64,000 nucleotides of DNA from Panagrolaimus kolymaensis (Eukaryota; Nematoda; Chromadorea; Rhabditida; Panagrolaimidae). Below are positions 54,101 through 64,000 of the stretch, in pieces. Below the pieces are notes generated by a model. It saw nothing but the letters and a program-made list of their open reading frames with translations. It made no database searches and was not told the origin of the DNA. The translations under genes were made by a program, and so were the position numbers. Numbering within the stretch: the first letter of the stretch is position 1; each line of letters opens with the position of its first letter. The stretch is from NCBI GenBank assembly GCA_028622995.1, contig JAJQJQ010000077.1:434001-498000 (forward strand), in the 5' to 3' direction.

Positions 54101-55246
54101 AATGGAACAGATTTTTATGAAAAATTTAGTATTCGTCGAAGCATGCAAGTTATCTTTCGATCTCTTTGGAGAATGCCAGTTTATCGATCAAAAATTTGTG
54201 AAATTGCAAGGTACATTTTATTTTTTCGTTTTGGGACTCCGAGTAATTTTATTACAAAGTTTTTTGTGAAGCATTTTTCGTGTTAGGACATCGAATAACT
54301 TTTTTTTGTTGCAGAGAATGCACCAGTGATTTCGTTCGATTTGTTAATATGGTAATTAATGATGCCACGTATTTATTGGATGAATCTTTAGCAAATCTCA
54401 AAAAAATTCACGATGTTGAAACTAAAATGACTCATTTAAATATTTGGAATGCATTACCCGAAGAGGAAAAGCAACGAGAACTCGATACTTTGAGCGAAGC
54501 AAAGCGAAGTGTTCGATCATGGTTAATTATGGGAGATGACACGATGGATATGTTTGGTTATTTAACCCGGGATGTCCCTCAACCATTTTATCAAGATCCA
54601 TTGGGTGATCGAGTTGCATCCATGTTAAATCATAATTTGCTTGAACTTTGCAGTCCTAAATGCACTGGACTCAAAGTTACTGATGGCAAAAAACGCTTTC
54701 ATTGGGATCCTCGACATTTACTTCAACAAATTGTGGATGTCTATCTTAATTTATCTTCTCCAGAATTCGCTGAATGTATTGCAGGCGATGAGCGATCATA
54801 TACCCCCGAAAAATTTGATATTGCTATAAATCGCATAAACATTGTTCTTCAAAGTACTGTAACACAAGAAAAATTTCAAAAACTCGCAGATGACGCAAAA
54901 ATTAAATACGTTGCAAAGCAACAACTTGAAGAAGATTATGGTGAAGAAATTCCCGATGAATTTTGTGATCCCATTTTGGCTACGGTTATGTTGGATCCCG
55001 TTAAACTTCCATCTGGAACTATCACGGATCGAAAACATATTTTACGTCATTTATTAACCAGCCCCATTGATCCATTCAGTCGGATTCCCTGCACTCCTGC
55101 AGATCTTATTCCGGGTAAGAAACAAATTTACTTTAAAATTTTAAGCAAATTAATTTATTATTATTTTTTTAGTTCCCGAATTAAAAGCTCGAATTGAAGC
55201 ATGGATAAAAGAGCGAAAAGAAATGAGAAATCAAAAACCAAATTAA
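51140..55246 (+). CDS. ufd-2: UFD-2/UBE4-type U-box ubiquitin chain elongation factor (E4)
   Basis: Nine exons (51140-51439, 51488-51573, 51914-52427, 52801-53110, 53159-53385, 53578-53699, 53758-54210, 54315-55114, 55173-55246) join in frame to 961 residues, the usual length. It extends ubiquitin chains on substrates with CDC48/p97, in cytosol and nucleus. Seen: the Ufd2 core ([13 protein letters not shown] with the PFL and [13 protein letters not shown] blocks, ILLALLK-like [29 protein letters not shown]), and the C-terminal U-box ([35 protein letters not shown]) without zinc ligands. The N-terminal extension is short and acidic. All landmarks are intact and the gene should be functional. 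Confidence 0.95.
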
Positions 55247-55864
55247 TCTTTTAGAAAATATTGGAAAGTGAAAAGTTTTTTTGAATTTCTGAAATTTATT
55301 GCTGCAATCTTTTTTTTGTATTATTATTCTTTGTTTTGATTTTGTGTTTATAGTCGAAAAAAAAATTGGTGAATTTTTATTTTATTTTTTAAGAAGGGAT
55401 TCTGAAAAAAGACTGGTATTTATTATGAAAAAAAACGTTATTATTTCTTTCTTTTTCTTTTTTATGATTTATATTTTGTGTATAAAATTTTTATTATTGG
55501 ATTTTTTTGATATTTGAAATTATGGGTTTTCAACCAAAACTTTATCTTTGAAGTTGTATCGCTTGGTTAAAATATTGATTGTCTGAGAATTTTTCTTCAA
55601 AAGTTATTTATTTACCATTAATTTAGTGCCGCGCGCGAGATTCACAAAATCTGTAAAAAAAAGCAAACATATATGCCAAAATAATAAAACTCCGCTCCGA
55701 ATCACTAAATTTTATGGGTCTTCGATCTTCATCATTTTTACTTTCGCTTCAAAATAATTTTCATCGCATTTTTAAATTCGACAACCACGGGTATCCAAAA
55801 AAATCTCTAAATTCTTTTTTTCCCAGTGACTTCGAAAATTAATTTCCCAAAACTTTTTTTTAGA
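55247..55864. other. Intergenic, UFD-2 to PDHA
   Basis: A 620-bp spacer between same-strand genes. It includes T-rich sequence, a GCCGCGCGCGAG patch at 55627-55638 and, just before the PDHA start, CAAAACTTTTTTTTAG, a strong splice or trans-splice acceptor. No other gene. Confidence 0.45.
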
Positions 55865-57254
55865 ATGAGTTTTGCTGGAATTTCACTTCGTTCATTAACT
55901 CCAAAACTTGGAGGAACCACTCAAATTATTTCTGGTCGTTTTGCATCCAATGAAACCACGTTTCAAACTCGTCCATATAAACTTCATAAACTTGATGATG
56001 GACCTAAAGCTGAAGTAACTTTAACTAAAGAAGATGCATTAGATTATTATCGAAAAATGCAGGTTTGAATATTTAAAAAAAAAATTAAAAATATTCTTTT
56101 AAAATTCTGAATTTAAGGTTATTCGTCGAATGGAAACTTCCGCGGGAAATCTTTATAAAGAAAAGAAAGTTCGTGGCTTTTGTCATTTATATACTGGGCA
56201 AGAAGCATGCGCCGTAGGAATGATAGGTGCTATGCATAAAGAAGATGCAGTAATTACCGCATATCGATGCCATGGATGGACTTATCTCATGGGTTCTACC
56301 GTGCTTGAAGTCATCGCAGAATTAACTGGTAAAATTTCTGGAAATGTTTATGGCAAAGGTGGATCCATGCATATGTATGATCGAAATTTCTTTGGTGGAA
56401 ATGGAATTGTTGGGGCCCAACAACCATTAGGCGCTGGAATAGCTTTTGCTATGAAATATCGAAAACAAAAAAATTCTTGTTTCACTCTTTACGGAGATGG
56501 CGCAGCTAATCAAGGCCAACTTTATGAAGCTGCAAATATGGCAAAACTTTGGGATATTCCATGCGTATTTATTTGTGAAAATAATGGCTTTGGTATGGGA
56601 ACTTCAGCTACACGAGCTTCAGCATCCACTGATTATTATACCCGAGGCGATTATGTTCCTGGAATTTGGGTGGATGCAATGGATATTTTAACCGTTCGTG
56701 AAGCCACTCGATTTGCAAAGGAATATTGTGATAGTGGAAAAGGTCCATTAGTATTGGAATTTGCTACTTATCGATATGCTGGACATTCCATGTCTGATCC
56801 TGGTACAAGGTTAGTTATTTTTTTTATTAGCAAAATTACAACAAAAAAAGCTTTTTTAAACACGAAAATGTTTTTTTATTGAAGTCCCAGTTCGAAATTA
56901 ATATATATTTATATTTTTTTTTCCAGCTATCGTACTCGTGACGAAATTCAAGAAGTTCGTAAAACTCGTGACCCCATCACCGGTTTCAAAGATCGAATCA
57001 TTACAGCTGAATTAGCGACGGAAGATGAACTCAAAGAAATTGATAAATCCGTTCGAAAAGAAGTTGAAGAAGCTGTTAACAAAGCTATTAATGATGATGT
57101 CCTTCCCAATGAAGCCCTTTATTGTGATCTTTATCATAATACTGAAGCTCAACTCGTTCGTGGAATCACCGTTGATGAAACCATCACTCAACCATTCCTT
57201 ACTACATCAGATTTACTCAAAAAAATTGGACGTGAATCTAAAGTCACTAAATAA
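55865..57254 (+). CDS. pdha-1: Pyruvate dehydrogenase E1 component subunit alpha
   Basis: Three exons (55865-56062, 56118-56809, 56927-57254) join to 405 residues. The alpha subunit of mitochondrial PDH E1 decarboxylates pyruvate with TPP. Seen: a mitochondrial presequence (basic, Ser/Leu-rich, to about residue 28), [31 protein letters not shown], the TPP motif GDGAANQGQ (Gly192-Asp-Gly) ending at NN (221-222), and the phosphorylation loop [10 protein letters not shown]...[16 protein letters not shown] that PDH kinases target. Length and all motifs are typical. I start at ATG 55865, right after TTTTTTTTAGA, rather than at an upstream in-frame ATG (55826) that would put an unusual leader before the targeting peptide. 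Confidence 0.97.
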
Positions 57255-58088
57255 AAAGAAAATAAAAAATGATAGAAAGAAAAAATTATAGAATTTTTTT
57301 TCTCCCGTTGATAATTTTTTTAAATAGGTTTTATAAATGGCTTCGTCGAAGTTTTTTGAAAAAGCAGATTTATTAGTTTTGTTTAACATTAAATTTATAT
57401 TATTTTCCAATCCATTTATCTAGTACAATTTAGTAAAGGAAATAATAAATAAATATATTTAATTAGAAAAAATTATGTTGGTTTAATTTCTAAAAAGTTT
57501 TAAAACAAAATGCAAAAAAAAAAATTTTACAATCAATTTTTCTATAAATTTGAACATCACTTATTTTGTTTGTTTTTTTGCTGTTGCAGGACACACAAAG
57601 ACTTTTTTTCTTTAACGTTTGAAATAAAAAAAGACTGAAAGGCAGATAGAGGACAGCGTTTTTATTTTTGATAAAAAAGAAAGAATGAAACATAGAAAAA
57701 CGAAGGGGAAATAAAGTTTTGAAGCAAAAAGCATTTTTTTTAAATGCAATTTGATTTATTGCGGGTGGAAGGAAACAAACAAAAAAACACTAATCAAAAA
57801 GGCTGTTGTCGTTCGTTCTCGCGTTATCAGATAAAAAGAAAAAAAGAGCTGTCAAAAAAAAGAACTGGCTGGCTGTTGTTGCATTTTATTTGTCCACATT
57901 TTTCTTTTAAAAAAGAAAGTTATATATATTTAATTGTTGCGAGTTGCAACATATTTGATTAGATTTTTGTGCTTTAAAATTCTAAATTTATTTGTTTGTG
58001 TGTGAAAAATCCTTCAAACAATATTAATATATTACAAATTCCATTATTATTTTGATTAGATTTTCTCAAAATTTTTATTTTTGAAACC
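57255..58088. other. Intergenic region
   Basis: An 830-bp spacer after PDHA: 3' flank with AATAAATAAAT near 57444, then AT-rich sequence and the promoter of the next gene. Open frames here are short and biased. A GTTGCGAGTTGCAAC near-palindrome lies at 57936-57950. No gene. Confidence 0.45.
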
Positions 58089-61000
58089 ATGAAAATTAAA
58101 TGTGTTATTTTATTTATTTTATTATTATTTCTAATATGCAATCAAAAACAAATTACTGCCACAAATGAAAATGAAGGTGGGCAATGTCTTAATCCAACAA
58201 CAACAGCAATAACTAAACCAAATGATGAACAAGATAATAACAAATATTGTGGAACTGAAAAAGAAATCAGTATTGAAGCCACCGCCGATTTCGATGAGGA
58301 TGAAGATGATTTAGATATAATTTATAAAAATTCAATAAATCCAGATAATATTCAAATTCAAAAACGCGCTTTAGATCGTTTAATTTCGTTAGTACTTATG
58401 GGAGAAGTTTCTTATGAAGAAATAATTAAAAAAGGATTTATTCAAGTTTTTAATGGGTATTTAGAAAAGTAATAAATATTATAAATTCTCTAAAAAAAGC
58501 AAATATATCTAAAAAAAATTTAGTGATGAAATGAAAGATGAAGGACAGAAGGGCCTATCGCTGTTATCCGTTCCCAAAGCTTTACCAGATTTAATGAAAT
58601 GCCTTTCAATAGAAAATCTTTATTTGGATGTTAAAACACTAGTTTCAAATACTTTATGTAAGTTCTTAAAATCAAATTCTTTTTTTGTTTGTTTTTTTAA
58701 ACCTTTTTTTTTGAAATTTTGTTTTTTCAGCGGAATATTATAAAAAGGAAAAAGATAAAATTTTTACTTATATGGATGGAATTCTTTCTTCACTTGGTAA
58801 AGTAGCAGAAGGAAAATTATTTTCTGATGAAATGTCTGAAATGGTTACAGCATTATTTTTGGCTATTACTTTAGATCAGAATTTACTTTCCGATCAACAA
58901 ACGTTTAATTTTTATGTGATTTTATCCAAACTTTTGAAGAATGAAAATTATAAACAAAATTATATTGTTATTATGCAAATTTTTTATAAATCATCGGGCG
59001 ATATTCCAAAATTCGAAATTATTTCTAAAAGCCAAGTAAGTTAAAAAACGATTTAAAACCAATTCTGCCAATTTATTTTAATATTTTCAAGAAAGTCGGC
59101 ACCGGTCGAATTTTTTTTTGTTGAGATATATGCACCCCGGTTTTCAACTATGCTTAATTAGGCTAATTCCAAGAGGTTTTGGCCAGATGTGTACCTTATC
59201 ATGGAGATACAGCTACTTGAAGGTTTACTATTGAATTAATTCAAAATTATGCCATAATTCATTCTTGCGTTATATTTTTATATTCTCTTATGATTAATAG
59301 GTTTTCGACCATGGGGATTTCGAATTTGACCACCATAACCCTTTATGTATATGCTAAACATCGATTTTTGACCAACGTGGCATGGTTTTTTGCTCACCAC
59401 GGGTCACAGAATCCCGAGGGCGGGATATGCTTATTACCATTCGAAAGAGCATGATTTTTTACCCTAGAAACAGGAATAATATCTCGAAAAAAAATTCCGC
59501 ACGATCATTTATGAATTTTAGAATGTTTCTTTTTACATAAATCAGCTAATAAGATCATTAAGAAAAAATTCGAAAAAATTCATAATCACATATAAAAATT
59601 CAGATCAGCTTACAAAACCATAAAATTAACCTTCCTGGATTTTTTTGTAACAATTTCATACTTATTTGTTATGATACATCATGCACCTTGACCACTTGAA
59701 GCAATAACAATGCTTAATGAACTTCAAAAATGTGTATAAATTCAGAATTTCCTATTTTTATTTTAGAATCATTTGTACAATATCAAATCGACGTCGTAGA
59801 ATCCGAATTTGAAGCCCACTTGCCTGGGTGAAGTCATAGCTTTTGAGTTATTAGGACTTCTAATATGCATATTTTTCATATGCACAAAACATTGCTTTTA
59901 GCTAGGAAAAATAGTAAAACGGAGATCAGATTCGGATTCTACGACGTCGATTTGATATTGTACAAATGATTCTAAAATAAAAATAGGAAATTCTGAATTT
60001 ATACACATTTTTGAAGTTCATTAAGCATTGTTATTGCTTCAAGTGGTCAAGGTGCATGATGTATCATAACAAATAAGTATGAAATTGGTACCAAAAAATC
60101 CAGGAAGGTTAATTCTATGGTTTTGTAAGCTGATCTGAATTTTTATATGTGATTATGAATTTTTTTCATAATGACCTTCTTGAAGGTCTATGTCATTGCA
60201 GCACCTTTACCAGAGGTGAAGTGATAGCTGCGGAATTTTTTTTCGAGATATTATTCCTGTTTCTATGGTAAAAAATCATGCTCTTTCGAATGGTAATAAG
60301 CATATCCCGCCCGCGGGATTCTGTGGCTCGTGGTGACCCAAAAACCATGTCGATTTTGTCAAAATCGATGTTTAGCATATACATAAAGGGTTATGGTGGT
60401 CAAATTCGAAATCCCCATGGTCGAAAACCTATTAATCATAAGAGAATATAAAAATATAACGCAAGAATGAATTATGGCATAATTTTGAATTAATTCAATA
60501 GTAAACCTTCAAGTAGTTGTATCTCCATGATAAGGTACACATCTGGCCAAAATCTCTTGGATTTAGCTAAATTAAGCATATGCGAAAACGGGGGTGCATA
60601 TATCTCAACAAAAAAAATTTCGACCGGTGCCGACCGTTTCAAAAAAATTGACAGAATTGGTTTTAATTGTAAAAAACTCTAAAGACAAAAGTTTTTTTAG
60701 ATTTTTAAAACAATTTTGCCATTAATAAAAGAATTTTCTATCGAAGAGCGGGAAAAAGTTTTTGAAAGTTTGAGTATATGTGTATTTTGGAATTATGATG
60801 GAAATAAAACCAAATTATTTATTGATTCTGGACTTTTAACAAATATGAAATTCTTTTTACAACCATCTGAAGTTTCTGAAAAGGTTGTTTTGATTATTTA
60901 TCAACTTATGTTATCTGTGGAAAAGGAACCCAGTGTTTTGGGCGAAGTTATGGATGAAACCCTTCCACAGGTTGCTAAACTTATGAAACATGAAAAAGAA

Positions 61001-61325
61001 AGCCTCAGAAATGTAAGTTTTTTATGTTGGTAAATTTTCAAAACCAAAAAACTGCTAAATTTCTTAAAAATTTTTGTTCCTAAATTCATAATTTTTTTTT
61101 CAGGTTGCTGGCAAAGTTATGGCTTTTATTGCCAAATCGTATAATAAAAATGAATTATTTCGAGAAAAATTTCCCGAAGATTCTATGGAACCATTTTGCA
61201 ATCTTTTAGTTTCTATTGATAATGATGATGGAACAATTTATGATATTTTGAAGGGTATCTCCACCATTTGCGAATATCATTTAACTAACTACAAAGAATT
61301 AAAAATAATCGATAAAAAATGTTAA
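58089..61325 (+). CDS. Secreted importin-alpha-like ARM-repeat protein, copy 1 (C-terminally truncated)
   Basis: Five exons (58089-58468, 58524-58657, 58731-59035, 60701-61012, 61104-61325) give 450 residues. A signal peptide (VILFILLLFLICNQKQITA) is followed by a short Cys pair and an acidic linker (DFDEDEDDLDIIY), then an all-helical ARM-like region. Two segments resemble importin-alpha: the first (RALDRLISLVLMGEVSYEEI then FIQVFNGYLEK) matches ARM1, and the last (MEPFCNLLVSIDNDDGTIYD, ICEYHLTNYKELK) matches the C-terminal ARM. The NLS-binding Trp-Asn pairs of importin-alpha (AWALTN-type helices) are not visible, and the IBB domain is replaced by the signal peptide. Intron 3 is enlarged by a 1.6-kb foldback element. 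The stop TAA (61323-61325) stands where copy 2 has TGG; decayed but in-frame homology continues to TAA 61407-61409. Function unknown. Confidence 0.8.
59050..60669. mobile_element. 1.6-kb foldback element with about 750-bp inverted arms
   Basis: Positions about 59050-59812 and 59928-60669 are inverted copies of one another around a spacer of about 115 bp. Terminal sequence is TTAAAACCAATTCTG at both ends (inverted), followed by TCGGCACCGGTCGAA. Within the arms an 80-100 bp segment differs between the two sides. An 8-bp match TAAAAAAC flanks the element (59042-59049 and 60670-60677) but is low-complexity. It has no ORF of its own. Long-arm elements of this kind are typical of foldback or non-autonomous Mutator-like transposons; the superfamily is not decided. 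It lies wholly inside an intron. Confidence 0.88.
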
Positions 61326-61409
61326 AATAATATTTTTTCTCACCAAAATAATGCAATAAAACAAATCTGGGATTTAGCTACAGAAATCATTGATAAATAT
61401 TATTCATAA

Positions 61410-62081
61410 GCCATTGAAAAGTCGCAAAATTAAAATAAAAATACTTTTGTTTTGTAAAATTATCTCTTACTATTGTTTTTTGTTTTGTTTAAAAAATAGC
61501 AAGTTTTTTTTAAACTTTGTAAAATGAATAATTTTTTTGCTCAAAAATGTGTGTATTAAATGTAAAGCCCTTGACATCTATTTTTAATTTCGTTTTGCCC
61601 ATTCTTAACTCAAAATTCTTTGATGAAACCATTTTTTTGAGGTCAATGTGATTGTGATTTTTATTTGGAAGTTAAACGTGTTTAATTGTACAATTTTTTT
61701 TGTCAGCCAAAATATTTTAGTTTCTCAATTTTCTATGTTTTCTTAATACGGTCGCGTAAAAAAAAAGAAAAAAACATTTTTTATATTTTATTTTAAAAAA
61801 AATTATGTTCATACAACAAATTATTGCAGCAATGAAAATGAAAACAAAGATGATTAACCGGAAGCAATTAAATTAAGTGTTCAAATTTTTTTTAAATTTT
61901 TTTGATTATAATGGCACACCTTTTTGCTGCATTCCCTTTATGTGTCATCATCGTACATAAAAATATTTTTTGCTTCTTCTTCTTATCTCATTTAAAAAGA
62001 TTATCATATGTTTTAAGGATGCTTGTTTGACCAAATTTTTTTAAAGTTGTTGTTCATTCATTTTTTTAGTTATTAATAAAA
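61410..62081. other. Intergenic between the ARM paralogues
   Basis: A 670-bp spacer with the 3' flank of copy 1 and the promoter of copy 2. Apart from the remnant at 61780-61857, nothing coding is seen. Confidence 0.45.
61780..61857 (+). pseudogene. Remnant of a third ARM-gene first exon
   Basis: CAACAAATTATTGCAGCAAT (from 61814) followed by GAAAATGAAAAC matches the signal-peptide/linker junction of both flanking genes (QQIAAAN in copy 2, NENEG in copy 1). One A is missing relative to the paralogues, which breaks the frame, and a TAA follows at about 61855. It suggests the pair was once a larger tandem array. Confidence 0.5.
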
Positions 62082-63759
62082 ATGAAGAAGATTTATTATT
62101 TTTCTTTAATTTTATTGTTTTTAATATGCAAACAACAAATTGCTGCAGCCAATTCCCCCAGAAAAGAAGAATGTTCCAATCCGACGACGAAAACTGCCCA
62201 ATCAAATAATAAATCCTCTGAAACCGATAATCAATGTGATGACGAAGATTTAGACGAAGATGAAGAAGATGATTTCGAGTTGCTTTATCAACAATCTAAA
62301 AACTCTGATACTAAGATTCAAAAACATGCTTTTGATCGCCTGATTTCTTTAGTACTTATTGAAGAAGTTACTTATGAAGAAATAATTAAAAAAGGATTTA
62401 TTCAAGTTTTTATTGGTTATTTGGAAAAGTAAAAAATGTTTAAAACAATTTAAATATGCGTAATTATATTTTTGTTTAGTGAAGAAATGAAAAAAGAAGG
62501 ATTGAAAGGGTTTTTTCTTTTGATGGATCCCAAAGCTTTGCCTGACTTAATAAAATGTTTAACAATCGAAGATAAAGAAATTCAAAAGACGATTAAAGCT
62601 ATAATTGGGAAAATGCTATGTAGGTTTTTCAAAAAATCCACTTTTTTGTTAATTTTTTACTTTTTCATTTTTATTATTGCAGCAGAACATGAAAACATAG
62701 GACATAGAATATTTGCTTCTATGGATGAAATTCTTGAGTCAGTTGGGAAAGTAGCAGAAGAAAAAGTGTATTCAGAAGAAATGTCTGATACTCTCTCTGT
62801 ATTATTCGCGGTTATTTTTTTAAATGATAGTTTACTATCCGATCAACAAATGTTCAATTTTTATAAAATTTTATCGAAACTTTTTGATAAAGAAAGTTAT
62901 AAAAGGAACCATCTTATTATTCAGCAAACTTTTTTAAAGTCTGGTGGCGATCGTAGTAAATTTGAAATTATTTCTAAAAGCCAAGTAATATAAAATTTAA
63001 TTATCGTAAAAATTAAAGTTTTTAGATATTTAAAAAACTCATTCCATCTATAAAAGATTTTCCTTCCAACGAGCGGGATATAATCTTCAGTGGATTATAT
63101 TTTGCTCTTTCCGCATTTGATGTAAATAAAACTAAAACATTACTTGATGCTGGACTTTTAACAAATATGAAATTCTTTTTACAACTTAATGAAGTTACTG
63201 AAGTGGTTGTTGAAGTAATTTATCAACTTATATTATCATTATCCCAAGAAGACATCTTTCCTCTAATTTTGGAAGAAGTTATGGATGAAACCCTTCCACA
63301 GGTTGCTAAACTTATGAAACATGAAAAAGAAGTCATCCGAAATGTTAGTTTATTGTTGTTTTTTTTTTCGGAGTAAATTTTCAAATCAAAAAGCCATATA
63401 AATTTCTTAATATTTTTTCACCTTAGAACTTTGTTCTTCAGTTTTTTTTTCAGGTTGCTGGCAAACTTATGGCTTTTGTTGCCACAGAGTATGAAAATAA
63501 ATTATTTCGGAAAAATTTTCCTGAAGATTTTATGAAGCCATTTTGCAACCTTTTAGTTTCTGTTAACGACAGTGAAACAATTGAAGATATTTTGAATGGT
63601 ATCGTCGCCATTTGTGAATATCATCTAACTAACTACAAAGAATTAAAATTAATCGATAAGAAATGTTGGAATAATATAAAATTTTATGGGAGCGATAAAA
63701 ATGAAAAAATTAGGAAATTAGCTACAGAAATTATTGATAAATATTATCGTAAATTTTAA
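62082..63759 (+). CDS. Secreted importin-alpha-like ARM-repeat protein, copy 2 (full length)
   Basis: Five exons (62082-62428, 62480-62619, 62683-62984, 63026-63343, 63454-63759) with the same boundaries as copy 1 give 470 residues. A signal peptide (YYFSLILLFLICKQQIAAA) and acidic linker (DEDLDEDEEDDFELLY) precede the ARM-like solenoid. Blocks shared with copy 1 include EEIIKKGFIQVF, LLSDQQ, KFEIISKSQ, LLTNMKFFLQ and DETLPQVAKLMKHEKE. The C-terminus (WNNIKFYGSDKNEKIRKLAT then EIIDKYY) matches the last importin-alpha repeat (I-x-F-LQSHEN-type). No foldback element is present in its introns (intron 3 is 41 bp). It shows what copy 1 has lost. Extracellular or vacuolar location is inferred from the leader; there is no membrane segment or retention signal. 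Confidence 0.82.
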
Positions 63760-64000
63760 CGAAAAGCTGAGCTAAAATCGCAAATAAAAATTTCTTTTAT
63801 TTTTTAAACTTTTTTAAATATGTTTTGTGATAATTTTTTAATATAAAATTTCTATTTAATTTTAAGAAGATTTTTAATGTAACAATAGGCATTGCCTTTG
63901 AATTTCTATTTTATTTTTGGATTAACACTCGTCTTTTAGATAATTCTTATGTATGATTATTTAAAAATTATTTCGTAACCGAAAATTCTTTTTCGTGGAT
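63760..64000. other. 3' flank of ARM copy 2
   Basis: AT-rich sequence after the stop codon, with AATAAA-like signals at about 63783. Nothing else seen before the window ends. Confidence 0.5.

Noticed and set aside
55826..55864. Upstream in-frame ATG extending PDHA by 13 residues
   Set aside because: A strong TTTTTTTTAG acceptor lies between it and the next ATG, and the shorter form begins with a normal mitochondrial presequence.
60193..60384. Minus-strand ORF inside the foldback element, considered as a transposase fragment
   Set aside because: Short, not mirrored in the other arm with conservation, and no recognisable motif.

Overview
This is an AT-rich stretch of nuclear DNA from an animal, almost certainly a nematode. 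The evidence is many short introns (about 45-80 nt) with GTAAGT/GTNNGT donors and TTTCAG or TTTTAG acceptors, nematode-type families (DB-module secreted protein, C-type lectins, a lineage-expanded F-box-like family), and acceptor-like TTTTAG motifs just before some start codons that could serve trans-splicing. I cannot name the species; a clade IV (Panagrolaimus-like) worm is a guess from the F-box-like family. Exon models were joined by hand from splice signals, phase and family similarity. Each joined model given below has a length divisible by three.

Layout. (1) 1-3.2 kb: no gene seen; a decayed inverted repeat and a short Helitron-terminus-like hairpin. (2) 3.2-13.4 kb: a large Helitron on the minus strand. 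It has an intact 2286-residue Rep/helicase with two N-terminal Ulp1-type protease domains, a co-oriented 252-residue RGG/Gln-rich ORF, a 27-copy 54/56-bp satellite, and two roughly 200-bp direct repeats, each carrying heat-shock elements. (3) 14-28.4 kb: an accessory cluster with a Ser/Asn-rich protein, a small secreted protein, five members of one F-box-like family (two broken), a two-domain C-type lectin split by a hAT-type MITE, and a secreted lustrin/PEBP-like protein. (4) 28.6-57.3 kb: conserved housekeeping genes. These are EFR3 (plasma-membrane anchor of PI4K complex), rictor (TORC2) with a DB-module secreted protein nested on the opposite strand of its 5-kb intron, a sniffer-like carbonyl reductase, tRNA-Tyr(GTA) with an intron, a small membrane protein, a Tim17-fold NDUFA11-like subunit, UFD-2/UBE4 and pyruvate dehydrogenase E1 alpha. 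(5) 58-63.8 kb: a tandem pair of secreted importin-alpha-like ARM proteins. The first has a premature stop and a 1.6-kb foldback element in one intron; a decayed third copy lies between them.

How they fit together. The conserved genes act in growth and lipid signalling (rictor and EFR3, divergently transcribed from a shared 1.3-kb region), energy metabolism (PDHA, complex I) and protein quality control (UFD-2). The accessory genes are secreted or adaptor proteins typical of environment- or host-facing families, and they are where the mobile-element damage is concentrated. The most unusual items are the heat-shock-element-bearing Helitron with tandem proteases and the importin-alpha-like solenoids that have acquired signal peptides.
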